Below, piece after piece: positions 33,709 to 41,917 of a DNA stretch of 64,000 bases (position 1 is the first letter of the stretch; each line of letters starts with the position of its first letter). Where the stretch lies: NCBI RefSeq assembly GCF_024168825.1, contig NZ_JALJWH010000001.1:806001-870000 (forward strand), written 5' to 3'. Position numbers and translations under genes: made by a program. The notes beneath the pieces are model-generated. The model had not been told where the DNA came from and searched no databases. It saw nothing but the letters and a program-made list of their open reading frames with translations. This DNA comes from Paenarthrobacter sp. A20 (lineage in GTDB: Bacteria; Actinomycetota; Actinomycetes; Actinomycetales; Micrococcaceae).

Positions 33709-34221
33709 TCAGTCCCGCGGTCGCGCCGCCATCAGCAGGACCCCTTCGCCGCCGTCGAACGTTACGGTGTGAAAGCCAGCGCCCCGCGCGACCTCCCGGA
33801 ATCCCCACCTCCGATGCAGGGCCAATGAGGCCGCATTGCGGGCGTTGACCACATACCAGGCTTCTTCAGCCTGCTCCCAAATCCAGCCCAGCCGGACGGC
33901 AGTCAACTCCGCCGCGAGCCCCCTTCGTCGGAAATCCGGCCTTACGGTGACGCCACCCAAGTAGTGACCGGCCAGCGCGAGACCGTCCGGGTAGTCCCAA
34001 AAATGCGTCTTGGCCCAACCCACGACGCCGGACCCGCCTTCCGCGTTCGCGTCATCGTGCGCTTCGGCCACCACGACGAGGCGGGCGGGGTCAGCGACCG
34101 CTGCACTGATACCCGCGGCGAACCGCTCAGCGTCAGCGGATGAAGTGCGCCCGGCTTCCAAATCCGCGGCGAGGATGCCCGCCACGTCGGAAGAGTCGGC
34201 GGGACGGATAGTGAAGTCCAT
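33709..34221 (-). CDS. GNAT family N-acetyltransferase
   Basis: A 170-residue acetyltransferase. The acetyl-CoA motif GGVTVRPDFRRRGLAAEL (R/Q-x-x-G-x-G/A) is clear, and NARNAASLALHRRWGFREVAR is the usual C-terminal motif B. The N terminus FTIRPADSSDVAGIL is typical. It is a single gene, divergent from the CoA-transferase operon. The substrate is unknown. Confidence 0.88.
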   Translation of the reverse strand: MDFTIRPADSSDVAGILAADLEAGRTSSADAERFAAGISAAVADPARLVVVAEAHDDANAEGGSGVVGWAKTHFWDYPDGLALAGHYLGGVTVRPDFRRRGLAAELTAVRLGWIWEQAEEAWYVVNARNAASLALHRRWGFREVARGAGFHTVTFDGGEGVLLMAARPRD

Positions 34222-34252
34222 CGGTTCAGTCTAATTTGCCAAAAATGCTTGC

Positions 34253-34274
34253 ATTATGGGTTCAAACTCATAAT
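34253..34274. promoter_or_regulatory. 22-bp near-perfect palindrome upstream of the CoA-transferase gene
   Basis: ATTATGGGTT-CA-AACTCATAAT has one mismatch between arms. It lies in the divergent gap between the GNAT gene (start 34221) and the CoA-transferase gene (start 34424), about 150 bp before the latter. It has the size of an operator for a dimeric regulator. No cognate regulator lies next to it. Confidence 0.45.
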
Positions 34275-34423
34275 ATGGGATCGGGGATATGGCTTGCCTC
34301 ACGGTGCGCATCAGATTCAGCCTTCACAGTGGACGGCCCAACGAAGGCCTCGATCCGGTACTACTGGCCCTCGCTTCTGACCGGCCCCGCCAACCGCCTA
34401 CCCACCACGCACGAAAGAAGACC

Positions 34424-35674
34424 ATGACACACCAAACAATCGCCCCTCTGGACGGCGTCCGGGTCCTGGAACTCGGTAACTACATCGCCGCACCCACAGC
34501 CGGCAGGCTGCTGGCCGACTTCGGCGCGGAGGTCATCAAGGTGGAGCGGCCCGGCACGGGCGATGAACTGCGCAACTGGCGCCTGCACAAGGGCAACACG
34601 TCCATGCTGTACCGCACGCTGAACCGCAACAAGAAGTCCGTGGTCCTGGACCTCCGCACCGACGCGGGAAAGCAGGCCGTCCTGGCGCTCGTAGCCAAGT
34701 GCGACATCCTGCTGGAGAACTTTCGGCCCGGAACCCTGGAGAAATGGGGCCTCGGCCCCGAGGTCCTCAACGCGGCGAACCCGGACCTCATCGTCACCCG
34801 CATCTCTGCCTTCGGGCAGACGGGGCCGCTGTCCGAGCGGCCCGGTTTTGCCGCCGTCGCCGAAGCTTACGGAGGGTTCCGCAACCTGGTGGGCGACCCG
34901 GACCGTGCGCCGGTTCGGGTGGGCGTCTCCATAGGAGACTCGATCGCGGGCCTGTACGCCGCCTTCGGCTCCATGATGAGCCTGTACCAGCGTGAAGCAC
35001 GACGCCGGGACTCGGCTGGCGCTGTTCCGCTCACCGAACGCATCATCGACGTCGCACTGAACGAGGCCATGTTCTCCATGATGGAATCACTGATCCCGGA
35101 CTACCAGGCGTACGGCGTGGACCGCCAGCGCGTGGGTGGCCGGATGGAAGGCATCGCCCCATCGAACGCCTATGTGTGCAAGGACGGCGCGAGCATTGTG
35201 GTGGCCGGCAACGGTGACTCCATTTATCAGCGGTACATGCTGACCATCGGCCGCCCGGACCTTGCCGAGGACCCTTTCCTGCAAACGAATGCCGGACGGT
35301 GGGCGAAGCGTGATGAACTGGACCAGGCCATCGGCGAGTGGGCAGCCACCCTTTCAGGTGCTGAGGCCCTCGCAGCCCTCGACACCGCCGGCGTCCCGGC
35401 CGGACCCATCTACACCGCTGCCGACATCAGCACGGACAGCCAGTACGCTGCCCGCAACATGATCCAGAAGTTCGACGTTTCCACAGGCGAGGAAATCCTC
35501 CCGGGAGTGGGCTTCCCCGGCATTGTTCCCGTGATCGGGGACCAGTCCCTGCCCATCCGGAACCTCGGCCCGGACCTGGGCGAAAACACACAAGAAATCC
35601 TTGGCGGGCTCCTGAACATGGATGCAGCACAGATCACTGCGGCATCAGGCCGTGAGGAGGCACTCCGACCATGA
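34424..35674 (+). CDS. CaiB/BaiF (family III) CoA-transferase
   Basis: A 416-residue enzyme that moves CoA between acyl-CoA and a carboxylic acid. The N terminus LDGVRVLELGNYIAAPTAGRLLADFGAEVIKVERPGTGDELR is the family signature. DLRTDAGKQAVLALVAKCDILLENFRPG follows, with the catalytic Asp region at ISAFGQTGPLSERPGF. ATG 34424 follows GAAAGAAG. It overlaps the HMG-CoA lyase-like gene by ATGA, so the acyl-CoA it makes is probably cleaved by that lyase. Confidence 0.92.
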   Translation: MTHQTIAPLDGVRVLELGNYIAAPTAGRLLADFGAEVIKVERPGTGDELRNWRLHKGNTSMLYRTLNRNKKSVVLDLRTDAGKQAVLALVAKCDILLENFRPGTLEKWGLGPEVLNAANPDLIVTRISAFGQTGPLSERPGFAAVAEAYGGFRNLVGDPDRAPVRVGVSIGDSIAGLYAAFGSMMSLYQREARRRDSAGAVPLTERIIDVALNEAMFSMMESLIPDYQAYGVDRQRVGGRMEGIAPSNAYVCKDGASIVVAGNGDSIYQRYMLTIGRPDLAEDPFLQTNAGRWAKRDELDQAIGEWAATLSGAEALAALDTAGVPAGPIYTAADISTDSQYAARNMIQKFDVSTGEEILPGVGFPGIVPVIGDQSLPIRNLGPDLGENTQEILGGLLNMDAAQITAASGREEALRP

Positions 35675-36651
35675 ACCGCTTTGACAGCCCGCTGGCCACA
35701 ATCCTTGGCGACACCATCCTGAGGGAAGTCACCCTGCGTGACGGGCTCCAGCTCACCGGCAAGCTCCTGCCCACCGAACAGAAGATCGAGACGGTTCGCG
35801 AACTGCTGCGCCTGGGCGTGCCCGCCATCGAGCTCGGCTCCATGGCACGCGCCGACCTCGTCCCCACCATGGCCAATACGCTGGAAGTGGTCCAGGCCCT
35901 CACCCCGGAGGAACTGGAAAAGTGCTGGATATGGGTGGCAACGCCCGGTCACGTTGCCAAGGCATCCGCCGCCGGAGCGCGGAACTTCCAGTACTGCTTG
36001 TCAGCCTCGGATTCGCACAACAAGGCCAACATAGGGCGGACCACTGATGAGAGCCTGGCCGCTTTGCCCGAGGCCGTGGAGTACGCACGTGCGGTGGATG
36101 GCCAAATCCAGCTTTGTATCGCTACGTCCTTCACCTGCCCCTTCGAGGGTTACGTTCCTGAGGAACGCATCCTCGCCATCGCCAACGACCCCCGGGCTGA
36201 AGGCACCACGGACATCGTCATCTGCGACACCCTGGGGCAAGCCGTTCCCGCGCAGGTGGCCCGGCTGATCACCCGCGTGCGGGACGAGTCCCCTGCGCGC
36301 CGGATCGTCTACCACGGCCACGACACCTGGGGTTTGGGCGTGGCGAACACACTCGCCGCGATCCAGGCCGGTGCTGCAATGGTTGACGGTGCCCTCGGGG
36401 GCCTGGGAGGCTGCCCGTTCGCTCCCGGCGCCAGCGGCAACACCTCCAGCGAAGACATCCTCTTTGCAACACGTCCCGGGTGGCTCACTCCTGGCGTCTT
36501 CGGGGAGCTTGTGGTGTTGTCCGAGAAATTGCTGGCCGAGCTGGGCGAGCCGAACCGCTCCAAGGCCGCGCAAGGAACCCGGTCCCGGGCCGAGGCCTTC
36601 GATTGGGTCATTCCTTCTGCCGTTCAGCCGACCTCCCCCGGGGGCAACTGA
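35671..36651 (+). CDS. Hydroxymethylglutaryl-CoA lyase-like aldolase
   Basis: A 326-residue DRE-TIM metallolyase. EVTLRDGLQ supplies the metal/active-site Arg-Asp, and YHGHDTWGLGVANTLAAI the metal-binding His pair. GLGGCPFAPGASGNTSSED contains the flexible-loop Cys used by HMG-CoA lyases. It cleaves a 3-hydroxy-3-methylacyl-CoA to an acyl-CoA plus acetoacetate or pyruvate. Coupling to a CoA-transferase suggests use of a free branched hydroxyacid (such as citramalate- or HMG-like) activated first to its CoA ester. Confidence 0.9.
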   Translation: MNRFDSPLATILGDTILREVTLRDGLQLTGKLLPTEQKIETVRELLRLGVPAIELGSMARADLVPTMANTLEVVQALTPEELEKCWIWVATPGHVAKASAAGARNFQYCLSASDSHNKANIGRTTDESLAALPEAVEYARAVDGQIQLCIATSFTCPFEGYVPEERILAIANDPRAEGTTDIVICDTLGQAVPAQVARLITRVRDESPARRIVYHGHDTWGLGVANTLAAIQAGAAMVDGALGGLGGCPFAPGASGNTSSEDILFATRPGWLTPGVFGELVVLSEKLLAELGEPNRSKAAQGTRSRAEAFDWVIPSAVQPTSPGGN

Positions 36652-36653
36652 AC

Positions 36654-36794
36654 AGGGGGACCCATTTCCTGGTCACCACGGCCATCCCGGAACCCGGGCT
36701 TCAGCTGCTGTCCGACGGCGGGGAAGGAACTTTCGACGCTCTGCCGCCACGGTTCCCTTGTTGGAGGAGCGCTTGGGGCGCCTTGCCACGTCTC
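36654..36794 (+). pseudogene. Remnant of a D-2-hydroxyacid dehydrogenase N terminus
   Basis: Directly after the lyase stop, the frame reads HFLVTTAIPEPGLQLLSDGG then EGTFDALPPR. This looks like the first strand and helix of glyoxylate/hydroxypyruvate reductases, which typically begin with a VTxxIPEPGLxLL pattern. The similarity ends near residue 35 and the frame runs antisense into the next gene. The Rossmann and catalytic parts are absent. It is probably the decayed third gene of this operon. Confidence 0.5.
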
Positions 36795-36795
36795 A

Positions 36796-37242
36796 TTAGG
36801 CCCTGCCTGCTCCGCCCGCCGCCATAAGTTCCAAGCGTCGCAGGGTCTCGCGGTTACGGCCGGCGATGAGGGGATCCCGCAGGGCCTTGGGCACTGCCTT
36901 GCCAGGACCTCGGACTGCGTCTTCGGCGATGGTGACCCTGCATTGGAGGCCTCCGAGGTCCTCCAGCGTGATCACAACCTTGGCTTCGCCCAGGGGCCAA
37001 CCCCTCGCCAGGAGTTCCAATGTCCGGCCTGCTTCCATGCCCGTAACGCGGGTGCTGTCGTCGATGAGGAAGGGCCAGGATCCTACGGAATGGTGCAAGG
37101 TGGAGCCGACCTGCGGCCACTGTTCGTCGACGGCTCGGATCCTCGAGGCGCCAACAACCCAACCTGAGTAGAGCCACCCGTTGGAGATGACCTTCCAAAC
37201 GTCGGCGGAGGGGGAAGGGAACAACTGCGTCACGGTGGACAT
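36796..37242 (-). CDS. SRPBCC (START-like) superfamily protein
   Basis: A 148-residue protein with the Bet v1/polyketide-cyclase fold pattern: TQLFPSPSADVWKVISNGWLYSGWVVGASRIR at the N terminus, a beta-rich middle (TRVTGMEAGRTLELLARG, KVVITLEDLGGLQCRVTI) and a long C-terminal helix (LIAGRNRETLRRLELM). Such proteins bind small hydrophobic ligands. A 12-bp palindrome (37288-37299) lies 45 bp upstream of its start. Confidence 0.78.
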   Translation of the reverse strand: MSTVTQLFPSPSADVWKVISNGWLYSGWVVGASRIRAVDEQWPQVGSTLHHSVGSWPFLIDDSTRVTGMEAGRTLELLARGWPLGEAKVVITLEDLGGLQCRVTIAEDAVRGPGKAVPKALRDPLIAGRNRETLRRLELMAAGGAGRA

Positions 37243-37287
37243 GTGGATCCTCTCTGCGCAGATGTGGCCGCGGCAATGACGTTAAGC

Positions 37288-37299
37288 TAAGCATGCTTA
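37288..37299. promoter_or_regulatory. Palindrome upstream of the SRPBCC gene
   Basis: TAAGCATGCTTA is a perfect 12-bp palindrome between the SRPBCC gene (start 37242) and the end of the DUF4287 gene (37328). It could be an operator; short palindromes also arise by chance. Confidence 0.25.
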
Positions 37300-37327
37300 T
37301 TGTTTGCCCGCCAGAGGCCGCTCCCCC

Positions 37328-37621
37328 TTACGGGTTTGGCTTGCTGGCCTTGCCGTCCAGCCAGAGCATGTCCGACTCGTCCCGGTGAGCTCCGTCGGAT
37401 CCAACGTGCTTGCTGTCGATCTTTGGGCCGTTCTTGATGACATGCACCAGCGCCATTCCATGGCCGCGGCCAAGGTCATAGTCGGCCTTGAGCCATTCAA
37501 GAATCGCTCCCGCTTTGACGGAGGGGTCCTTGAAGCCCTTGGTGTCCGCAATGTCGACCAGCTGCCGCGGGGTGAGCCCAGTCTTGTCTTCAATGGCATC
37601 GAGGTAAGCCTGAAACGACAT
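37328..37621 (-). CDS. DUF4287 domain protein
   Basis: A 97-residue protein starting SFQAYLDAIEDKTGLTPRQLVDIADTKGF, followed by AGAILEWLKADYDLGRGHGMALVHVIKNG. This is the whole of the DUF4287 domain, which also occurs fused to DUF5655-type domains. No catalytic function is known. It is divergent from the lipoprotein gene at 37718. Confidence 0.85.
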   Translation of the reverse strand: MSFQAYLDAIEDKTGLTPRQLVDIADTKGFKDPSVKAGAILEWLKADYDLGRGHGMALVHVIKNGPKIDSKHVGSDGAHRDESDMLWLDGKASKPNP

Positions 37622-37717
37622 CAGTGTCGCCTTTCGTTGTCAGTTTCGCGAACGGAGTACGTGCGGATATCGTACCCGCGACCAAGGAATCAGCACCCCT
37701 CGCCCTACACTGATCGC

Positions 37718-38602
37718 ATGGTGTGCCGAGGGTGGCGTTCATTTGCTGTGGGTATGGCCGTGGCTGTGGCTATGCCCCTCTTGGCCGCGTGCGACTCCCG
37801 CGATTCCGGGTCGCAGCCCACCAGAGGAAGCGCCGCCCCCATTACCGTTGAGATCAACCAGTCCAGGGACCAATACGGCAAGATGGCCATCCTGATACAG
37901 CTCACCAACACCACGGACACGCCCCTCACGGTTACCGGAGCACAGGTGGATTCGTCCTTGTTCGACGGCGGCATCTTCTGGCAGCCATCGAAAGACGGAC
38001 TTGAATTGCCGCCCCAGCAGCCCAAAAGCATTCCCGCAGAATTGCCGGCAGCCGCTTGCGGAGCGCCGGCAGATGCTTCCGCCACAATCAAGGCAAAGCT
38101 CAATTACTCCGAATCAAGCAAAGAGCCCGTAGAGGAGACCGCCGACGCGACCGATCCTTACGGCGTCCTGGCCAGAAACGCCAGCGAGCTGTGCCTCGCT
38201 GCAGAAGCCGCCGCCGTCGCCACCATGGTGTTGGACCCCGGACTTGAGGTGGCAGCGGACGGCAGCACCGCCGTCGTGCGTCTCGTCGTCACTCCGGCCG
38301 GCGCCACGCAGAGCCTCACGATTGAGTCCATCGACGGGACCACCCTCCTGGCGGAGACACCCTCTGATCCCTGGCCCCGGAACGTCACCATCGCATCCGG
38401 GGACGCCGTCCGCGAACTGGCCTTGCGCATCCGGCCTGCACGCTGCGATCCACACGCCGTCGCCGAGGACAAGGTGGGCACGCTCCTGCCGTTGAGGGTC
38501 AAAGTGGGGGAACGGCAGGGCTTGGTGAAAATTGCGGCGTCACCTGAGCTGCGCGGCCGCATTTACGACTTCGTCACTGCCGCCTGCGTCCCAGCAGGTT
38601 AA
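37718..38602 (+). CDS. Secreted lipoprotein, unknown function
   Basis: A 294-residue protein. I start at ATG 37718 (MVCRGWRSFAVGMAV), which gives a proper lipoprotein signal with lipobox LLAAC; the longer upstream frame is antisense to the DUF4287 gene. The mature part looks like two beta-rich domains (ITVEINQSRDQYGKMAILIQLTNTTDTPLTVTGAQV, then STAVVRLVVTPAGATQSLTI). Four or more Cys (AACGAPAD, ELCLAAE, PARCDP, AACVPAG) could form disulfides. No family is recognised. Confidence 0.72.
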   Translation: MVCRGWRSFAVGMAVAVAMPLLAACDSRDSGSQPTRGSAAPITVEINQSRDQYGKMAILIQLTNTTDTPLTVTGAQVDSSLFDGGIFWQPSKDGLELPPQQPKSIPAELPAAACGAPADASATIKAKLNYSESSKEPVEETADATDPYGVLARNASELCLAAEAAAVATMVLDPGLEVAADGSTAVVRLVVTPAGATQSLTIESIDGTTLLAETPSDPWPRNVTIASGDAVRELALRIRPARCDPHAVAEDKVGTLLPLRVKVGERQGLVKIAASPELRGRIYDFVTAACVPAG

Positions 38603-38609
38603 GACGGGC

Positions 38610-39527
38610 TTAGCCGAGGGTAGCCAAAGCTTGGGGAGCGCACTCCACCGTGACCTTGACGTCGGCCTCCACGGTCTTCACTTCGCCGTCCATTTGGTAC
38701 GGCAACGGCTTAAGCGTGGTGAATTCGTAGCTGCTCACACTCGGCTGATCACCCAACCCCTGCGTCGTGGCCTTGAGGGCAGTCAACAGAACACGCCATT
38801 TGGGCATGTGCGGGAAGACGATGACTTCAAACTTCCCATCGGACGGGTGCTGCTCTGCTTCACTCAACGTGGCGTACTTGGCCATCTCATTGATATTGGC
38901 GAAGACAAGGCTGTCGAATTTGCGGCGCTTCCCGTCAGATTGGCGAATGGCGAAGGGCTGGAACTCGGAGAAGGTCTTGATGACGGTGACCATCTCCTTC
39001 AAGGCCCCCTTGCTCCCCTTTTCCAGTTCAGTTGCTACAACGGGGGTGAGTCCGAATCCTATATACGAATGCGCATATTCGAAGGGTTCATTCTCCTTTT
39101 GGCCGGTATGGATACGGAGAAGGTCAATGTTGTGAACGTGGCCCTCTGCAATGGCCTCTTCCAAGGGTTTGGTGCCGATAATCCGGCTGTGGTCGTTGGC
39201 ATTTCCCGCGGCCAGTACTGCCGCTACGGCCCTCGGGTTTTCGGCTTGCATCACACCATTGACCACCTCGTTGTAGCCGCCATCGCCGCTCACCGAGACC
39301 ACAAGGACATCGCCGCCCTTGGCAGCGGCATCCCGCGCCAGATCGACGGCGTGGCCGGCATGTTCCGTTGGTTGAAGGGTGATTTCGGGCTGGTACGTGA
39401 GGAGTTCCTTCAACCGGTCCTGCAACTGCTGCGCCAGCTCAGGCGCATCACCTGTGCTGTTGGGGTTGAAGATAATGACGATCGACTCAAAGGTCCGGGC
39501 AGAATCCACGCTGTGCTCCTGATTCAT
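38610..39527 (-). CDS. Diacylglycerol/lipid kinase family protein
   Basis: A 305-residue DAGK-catalytic-domain protein. IVIIFNPNSTGDAPELAQQL is the N-terminal strand and phosphate loop. VVSVSGDGGYNEVVNGVM contains the GGDGTxxEV-type nucleotide motif, here as SGDGGYNEV, and AAGNANDHSR is the third conserved block. ATG 39527 follows AGGGAC at good spacing. Related enzymes phosphorylate diacylglycerol, sphingosine or similar lipids with ATP. The GDGGYNE variant is common in actinobacterial members. Confidence 0.85.
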   Translation of the reverse strand: MNQEHSVDSARTFESIVIIFNPNSTGDAPELAQQLQDRLKELLTYQPEITLQPTEHAGHAVDLARDAAAKGGDVLVVSVSGDGGYNEVVNGVMQAENPRAVAAVLAAGNANDHSRIIGTKPLEEAIAEGHVHNIDLLRIHTGQKENEPFEYAHSYIGFGLTPVVATELEKGSKGALKEMVTVIKTFSEFQPFAIRQSDGKRRKFDSLVFANINEMAKYATLSEAEQHPSDGKFEVIVFPHMPKWRVLLTALKATTQGLGDQPSVSSYEFTTLKPLPYQMDGEVKTVEADVKVTVECAPQALATLG

Positions 39528-39703
39528 TGCGAGGTCCCTTTTCAGGCGGTAGTTTCCCTCGGAGGTTCCCATAGTATTCGCAATGCGATGGGGGTTTCGG
39601 ATGAACACTGAACGTGAAAACATGAAAACGGGTTTCCGGAAGCGGAAATCAACGTCAATCAGCCTGACGCAGTCCGATGCTGCGTCAGCAGTGGGGAAGG
39701 CCA

Positions 39704-39913
39704 ATGGAAGACTCACGCCAGACGGCACGAACGCTGATCCTGGAACACGAGATCACCGTGGACGATTTGTGGGCTTGGTATTGGGCCAACGGTGGGAACG
39801 CCCGGCCTTGGGACTTCGACGCCTACCTCTTTGGAATCGAAGAGCGCGATCCTTTCGACCTGAAAATTCTCACGTGGGCCATGGAAGACCTCGACGCCCG
39901 CTCGTTGCTCTGA
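39704..39913 (+). CDS. Small hypothetical protein
   Basis: A 69-residue acidic protein from ATG 39704 (MEDSRQTART) with GGGGAAGG just upstream; an upstream ATG at 39677 is possible. It is Trp-rich (DDLWAWYWANGGNARPWDFDAYLFGI), mostly helical, with no signal peptide. It lies between the divergent lipid-kinase gene and the convergent methyltransferase. I do not recognise a family. Confidence 0.6.
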   Translation: MEDSRQTARTLILEHEITVDDLWAWYWANGGNARPWDFDAYLFGIEERDPFDLKILTWAMEDLDARSLL

Positions 39914-39924
39914 TTACTTCCGAC

Positions 39925-40674
39925 CTATCGCCGCGCCTCCATCAGGTGCCGGGTCGAGTGGGCGATGAAGGGGTTTCCCGCCCGCATCTGCCCATCCAGC
40001 TCCCTGAGCTTGCCCAGGTAGCGTTCTGCTGAGAAGTCGGGGACCCACCACACACATTTGCGCAGGATCCACACCACTGCGCCCACATCGAAGAACTCCA
40101 TCCGGCACCGGGCTGTGCGGAGGTCCGTGACAGTGAGCCCAGCTGCTTCGGCGGCCGCTGCCTCGGCCACGGAGTCACGGCCCTTCCTCTGTTCAGGCAG
40201 CGGACCGAGGAAGTGCTCAATCAGTTCGAAGGCCGACGCCGGGCCAACGTGCTGGGCGAAATAGTGGCCACCAGGTATCAGCACCCTGCGGATTTCCTCC
40301 CAGTCGGGGCTGACAGGGTGCCGCGCACTCACAAGCTCGAAGGACTCGTCGGGGAAGGGCAAGCCCGAACCGTCAGTTGTCTCAACAATGTCCACCCCGC
40401 GGGGGCCAAGCCGGTCCCGGGCCCGCTGGGCGTTGGGTGGCCATCCCTCGGTTGCAGCCATGCGTTCGGGGAACCTCGCGGCCTCCGAGAGCACCTCCCC
40501 ACCGCCGGTGTCCAGATCAAGGGCACTCCGGACGGTGGCAAGACGGCCCGCCAGAAGCGTCGCGAATCCCCACGGCGGCCGTTCTTCGGTAGCGCGCCCG
40601 TCCAACCAGCTGAATCCCCAGCCGTTGACGTCGGCTTCAACAGCCTCCTGGACCAAGGTCTCAAAATCGCGCAT
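39925..40674 (-). CDS. Class I SAM-dependent methyltransferase
   Basis: A 249-residue Rossmann methyltransferase. Motif I is SALDLDTGGGEVLSEAAR, motif II region GVDIVETTDGSGLPFPDESFELVSARHPV, and RRVLIPGGHYFAQHVGPAS is the post-motif strand. This resembles rRNA/ubiquinone methyltransferase-like proteins. Its start codon overlaps the DUF1801 gene's stop (TGATG), so they are coupled. The substrate is unknown. Confidence 0.88.
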   Translation of the reverse strand: MRDFETLVQEAVEADVNGWGFSWLDGRATEERPPWGFATLLAGRLATVRSALDLDTGGGEVLSEAARFPERMAATEGWPPNAQRARDRLGPRGVDIVETTDGSGLPFPDESFELVSARHPVSPDWEEIRRVLIPGGHYFAQHVGPASAFELIEHFLGPLPEQRKGRDSVAEAAAAEAAGLTVTDLRTARCRMEFFDVGAVVWILRKCVWWVPDFSAERYLGKLRELDGQMRAGNPFIAHSTRHLMEARR

Positions 40675-41048
40675 CAGTGTCCCTCCTTCTTTTCGGCCGC
40701 AAGCTTTTCGGCCGCAAGCCGGGCAGCAACCCTCGCGATCAGAACGTAAGGGATCGGCTTGGCCAGTGGAAACTTCAAGGTTCCTTTTCCTAAGACGAAC
40801 TGTTCCATCTCTGCGTTCAGGTTTTCGTCCTCACGTGGAATCGGATACACCGAGATGTGGTGCGCCCATGCGGCGAAGTACACCACGTAGTGCCCGTCGA
40901 TGGTGATGGTGGGTATGTCGTAGCTGATCATTTCCCCGGCACCGGGCACAGCAGCGTGAATGCACCTGCGGATCTCTTCGAGGATCGGCTGAGTGTCTTC
41001 GTGCTGGGCAGATATATAGGCGTCCACTGTTGGATATTTCGCGGCCAT
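40674..41048 (-). CDS. DUF1801/YdhG-like protein
   Basis: A 124-residue protein with the DUF1801 pattern: VDAYISAQHEDTQPILEEIRRCIHAAVPGAGEMISYDIPTI, then YVVYFAAWAHHISVYPIP and KGTLKFPLAKPIPYVLI. The fold is SHS2-like; family members were annotated as frataxin-like iron chaperones or have no known role. ATG 41048 (MAAKYP) lies 8 nt after GGGAG; ATG 41054 is an alternative. It is co-transcribed with the methyltransferase. Confidence 0.85.
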   Translation of the reverse strand: MAAKYPTVDAYISAQHEDTQPILEEIRRCIHAAVPGAGEMISYDIPTITIDGHYVVYFAAWAHHISVYPIPREDENLNAEMEQFVLGKGTLKFPLAKPIPYVLIARVAARLAAEKLAAEKKEGH

Positions 41049-41067
41049 CGTCATTTCTCCCTACGGT

Positions 41068-41859
41068 TCAGCTCTCGCCGGGGAACCGGCCGCCGATCAG
41101 CCTGGTCATGTGTTCAGCGGTAGCGAGCAAGGGCTCAACCCAGGCCTCGCACGTCTCCAACGGCATGCGAAGGGTTGGTCCGCTGATGGTCACGGCGCCC
41201 ACCAAGCCAGCGGCCGAATCGAAGACCGGGGCGGACAGGCCTGAAGCGCCGTCTTCCCGCTCACCCACCGTGATCGCGAATCCATCGGCGTGGGTCTTCT
41301 TGACCGCGGCTTCCAGTTCTTCGGAGCTGGTGATGGTGAAGTCCGTGATTGATTCCAGGGGGTCGCGGAGGACAGCTTCCAACAGCTCAGGAGACCAAGC
41401 CAACAAGACCCGGCCTGCCGAACCTGCGTGGAGCGGGACGATCTTGCCCAGGTGCATCTCCCGGCGTAGCGCGTGATGCGTGTCAGCCATAGCCACGCAC
41501 ACCCTGTAGTGCTGCTCGGCTTTGAAGAAGCATGCAGTCTCGCCGGTGGTGTCCCGCAGCGTCTTGAGCAGCGGACTCAGGATGTCCACCACTTCCATCC
41601 CCCGGGTTGCAGGCGCCGCCCAGTACGCCATTCTCATGCCGATCCTGTAGGCGTCGCCCTCCCGGTCAAGGAAGCCTTGCGTTGTCAGATTCGTGACCAG
41701 CCGCTGCACCGTTGAGGTGGGCATTCCGGTGAACTCGCGGATATCGGCCAACTGCAACACTGGGTTCGACAAGGAAAAGGCGTCCAAAATGGACGTGATC
41801 TTGCCCAGAACGAGCAATGGGTTGCCGTTGGCCCTCGCGGAAGCATCGGATGCTGACAT
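41068..41859 (-). CDS. IclR family transcriptional regulator
   Basis: A 263-residue regulator. The N-terminal winged helix (KITSILDAFSLSNPVLQLADIREFTGMPTSTVQRLVTNLTTQGFLDREGDAYRIG) and the C-terminal GAF-like effector domain (ETACFFKAEQHYRVCVAMAD, HAGSAGRVLLAWSP, GASGLSAPVFDSAAGLVGAVTISGP) are standard. ATG 41859 keeps it clear of the divergent ABC gene. Neither neighbour is an obvious catabolic target, so its regulon may lie elsewhere. Confidence 0.9.
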   Translation of the reverse strand: MSASDASARANGNPLLVLGKITSILDAFSLSNPVLQLADIREFTGMPTSTVQRLVTNLTTQGFLDREGDAYRIGMRMAYWAAPATRGMEVVDILSPLLKTLRDTTGETACFFKAEQHYRVCVAMADTHHALRREMHLGKIVPLHAGSAGRVLLAWSPELLEAVLRDPLESITDFTITSSEELEAAVKKTHADGFAITVGEREDGASGLSAPVFDSAAGLVGAVTISGPTLRMPLETCEAWVEPLLATAEHMTRLIGGRFPGES

Positions 41860-41917
41860 AGGACTCACGCTAAACGCTGCAAGGGAGTCGCGCCAATCCC
41901 GCCGGTAGGGTTGCAGC

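Noticed and set aside
34289..34423. Upstream extension of the CoA-transferase gene
   Set aside because: The extra 45 residues have no family similarity; ATG 34424 has a ribosome site and gives the conserved N terminus.
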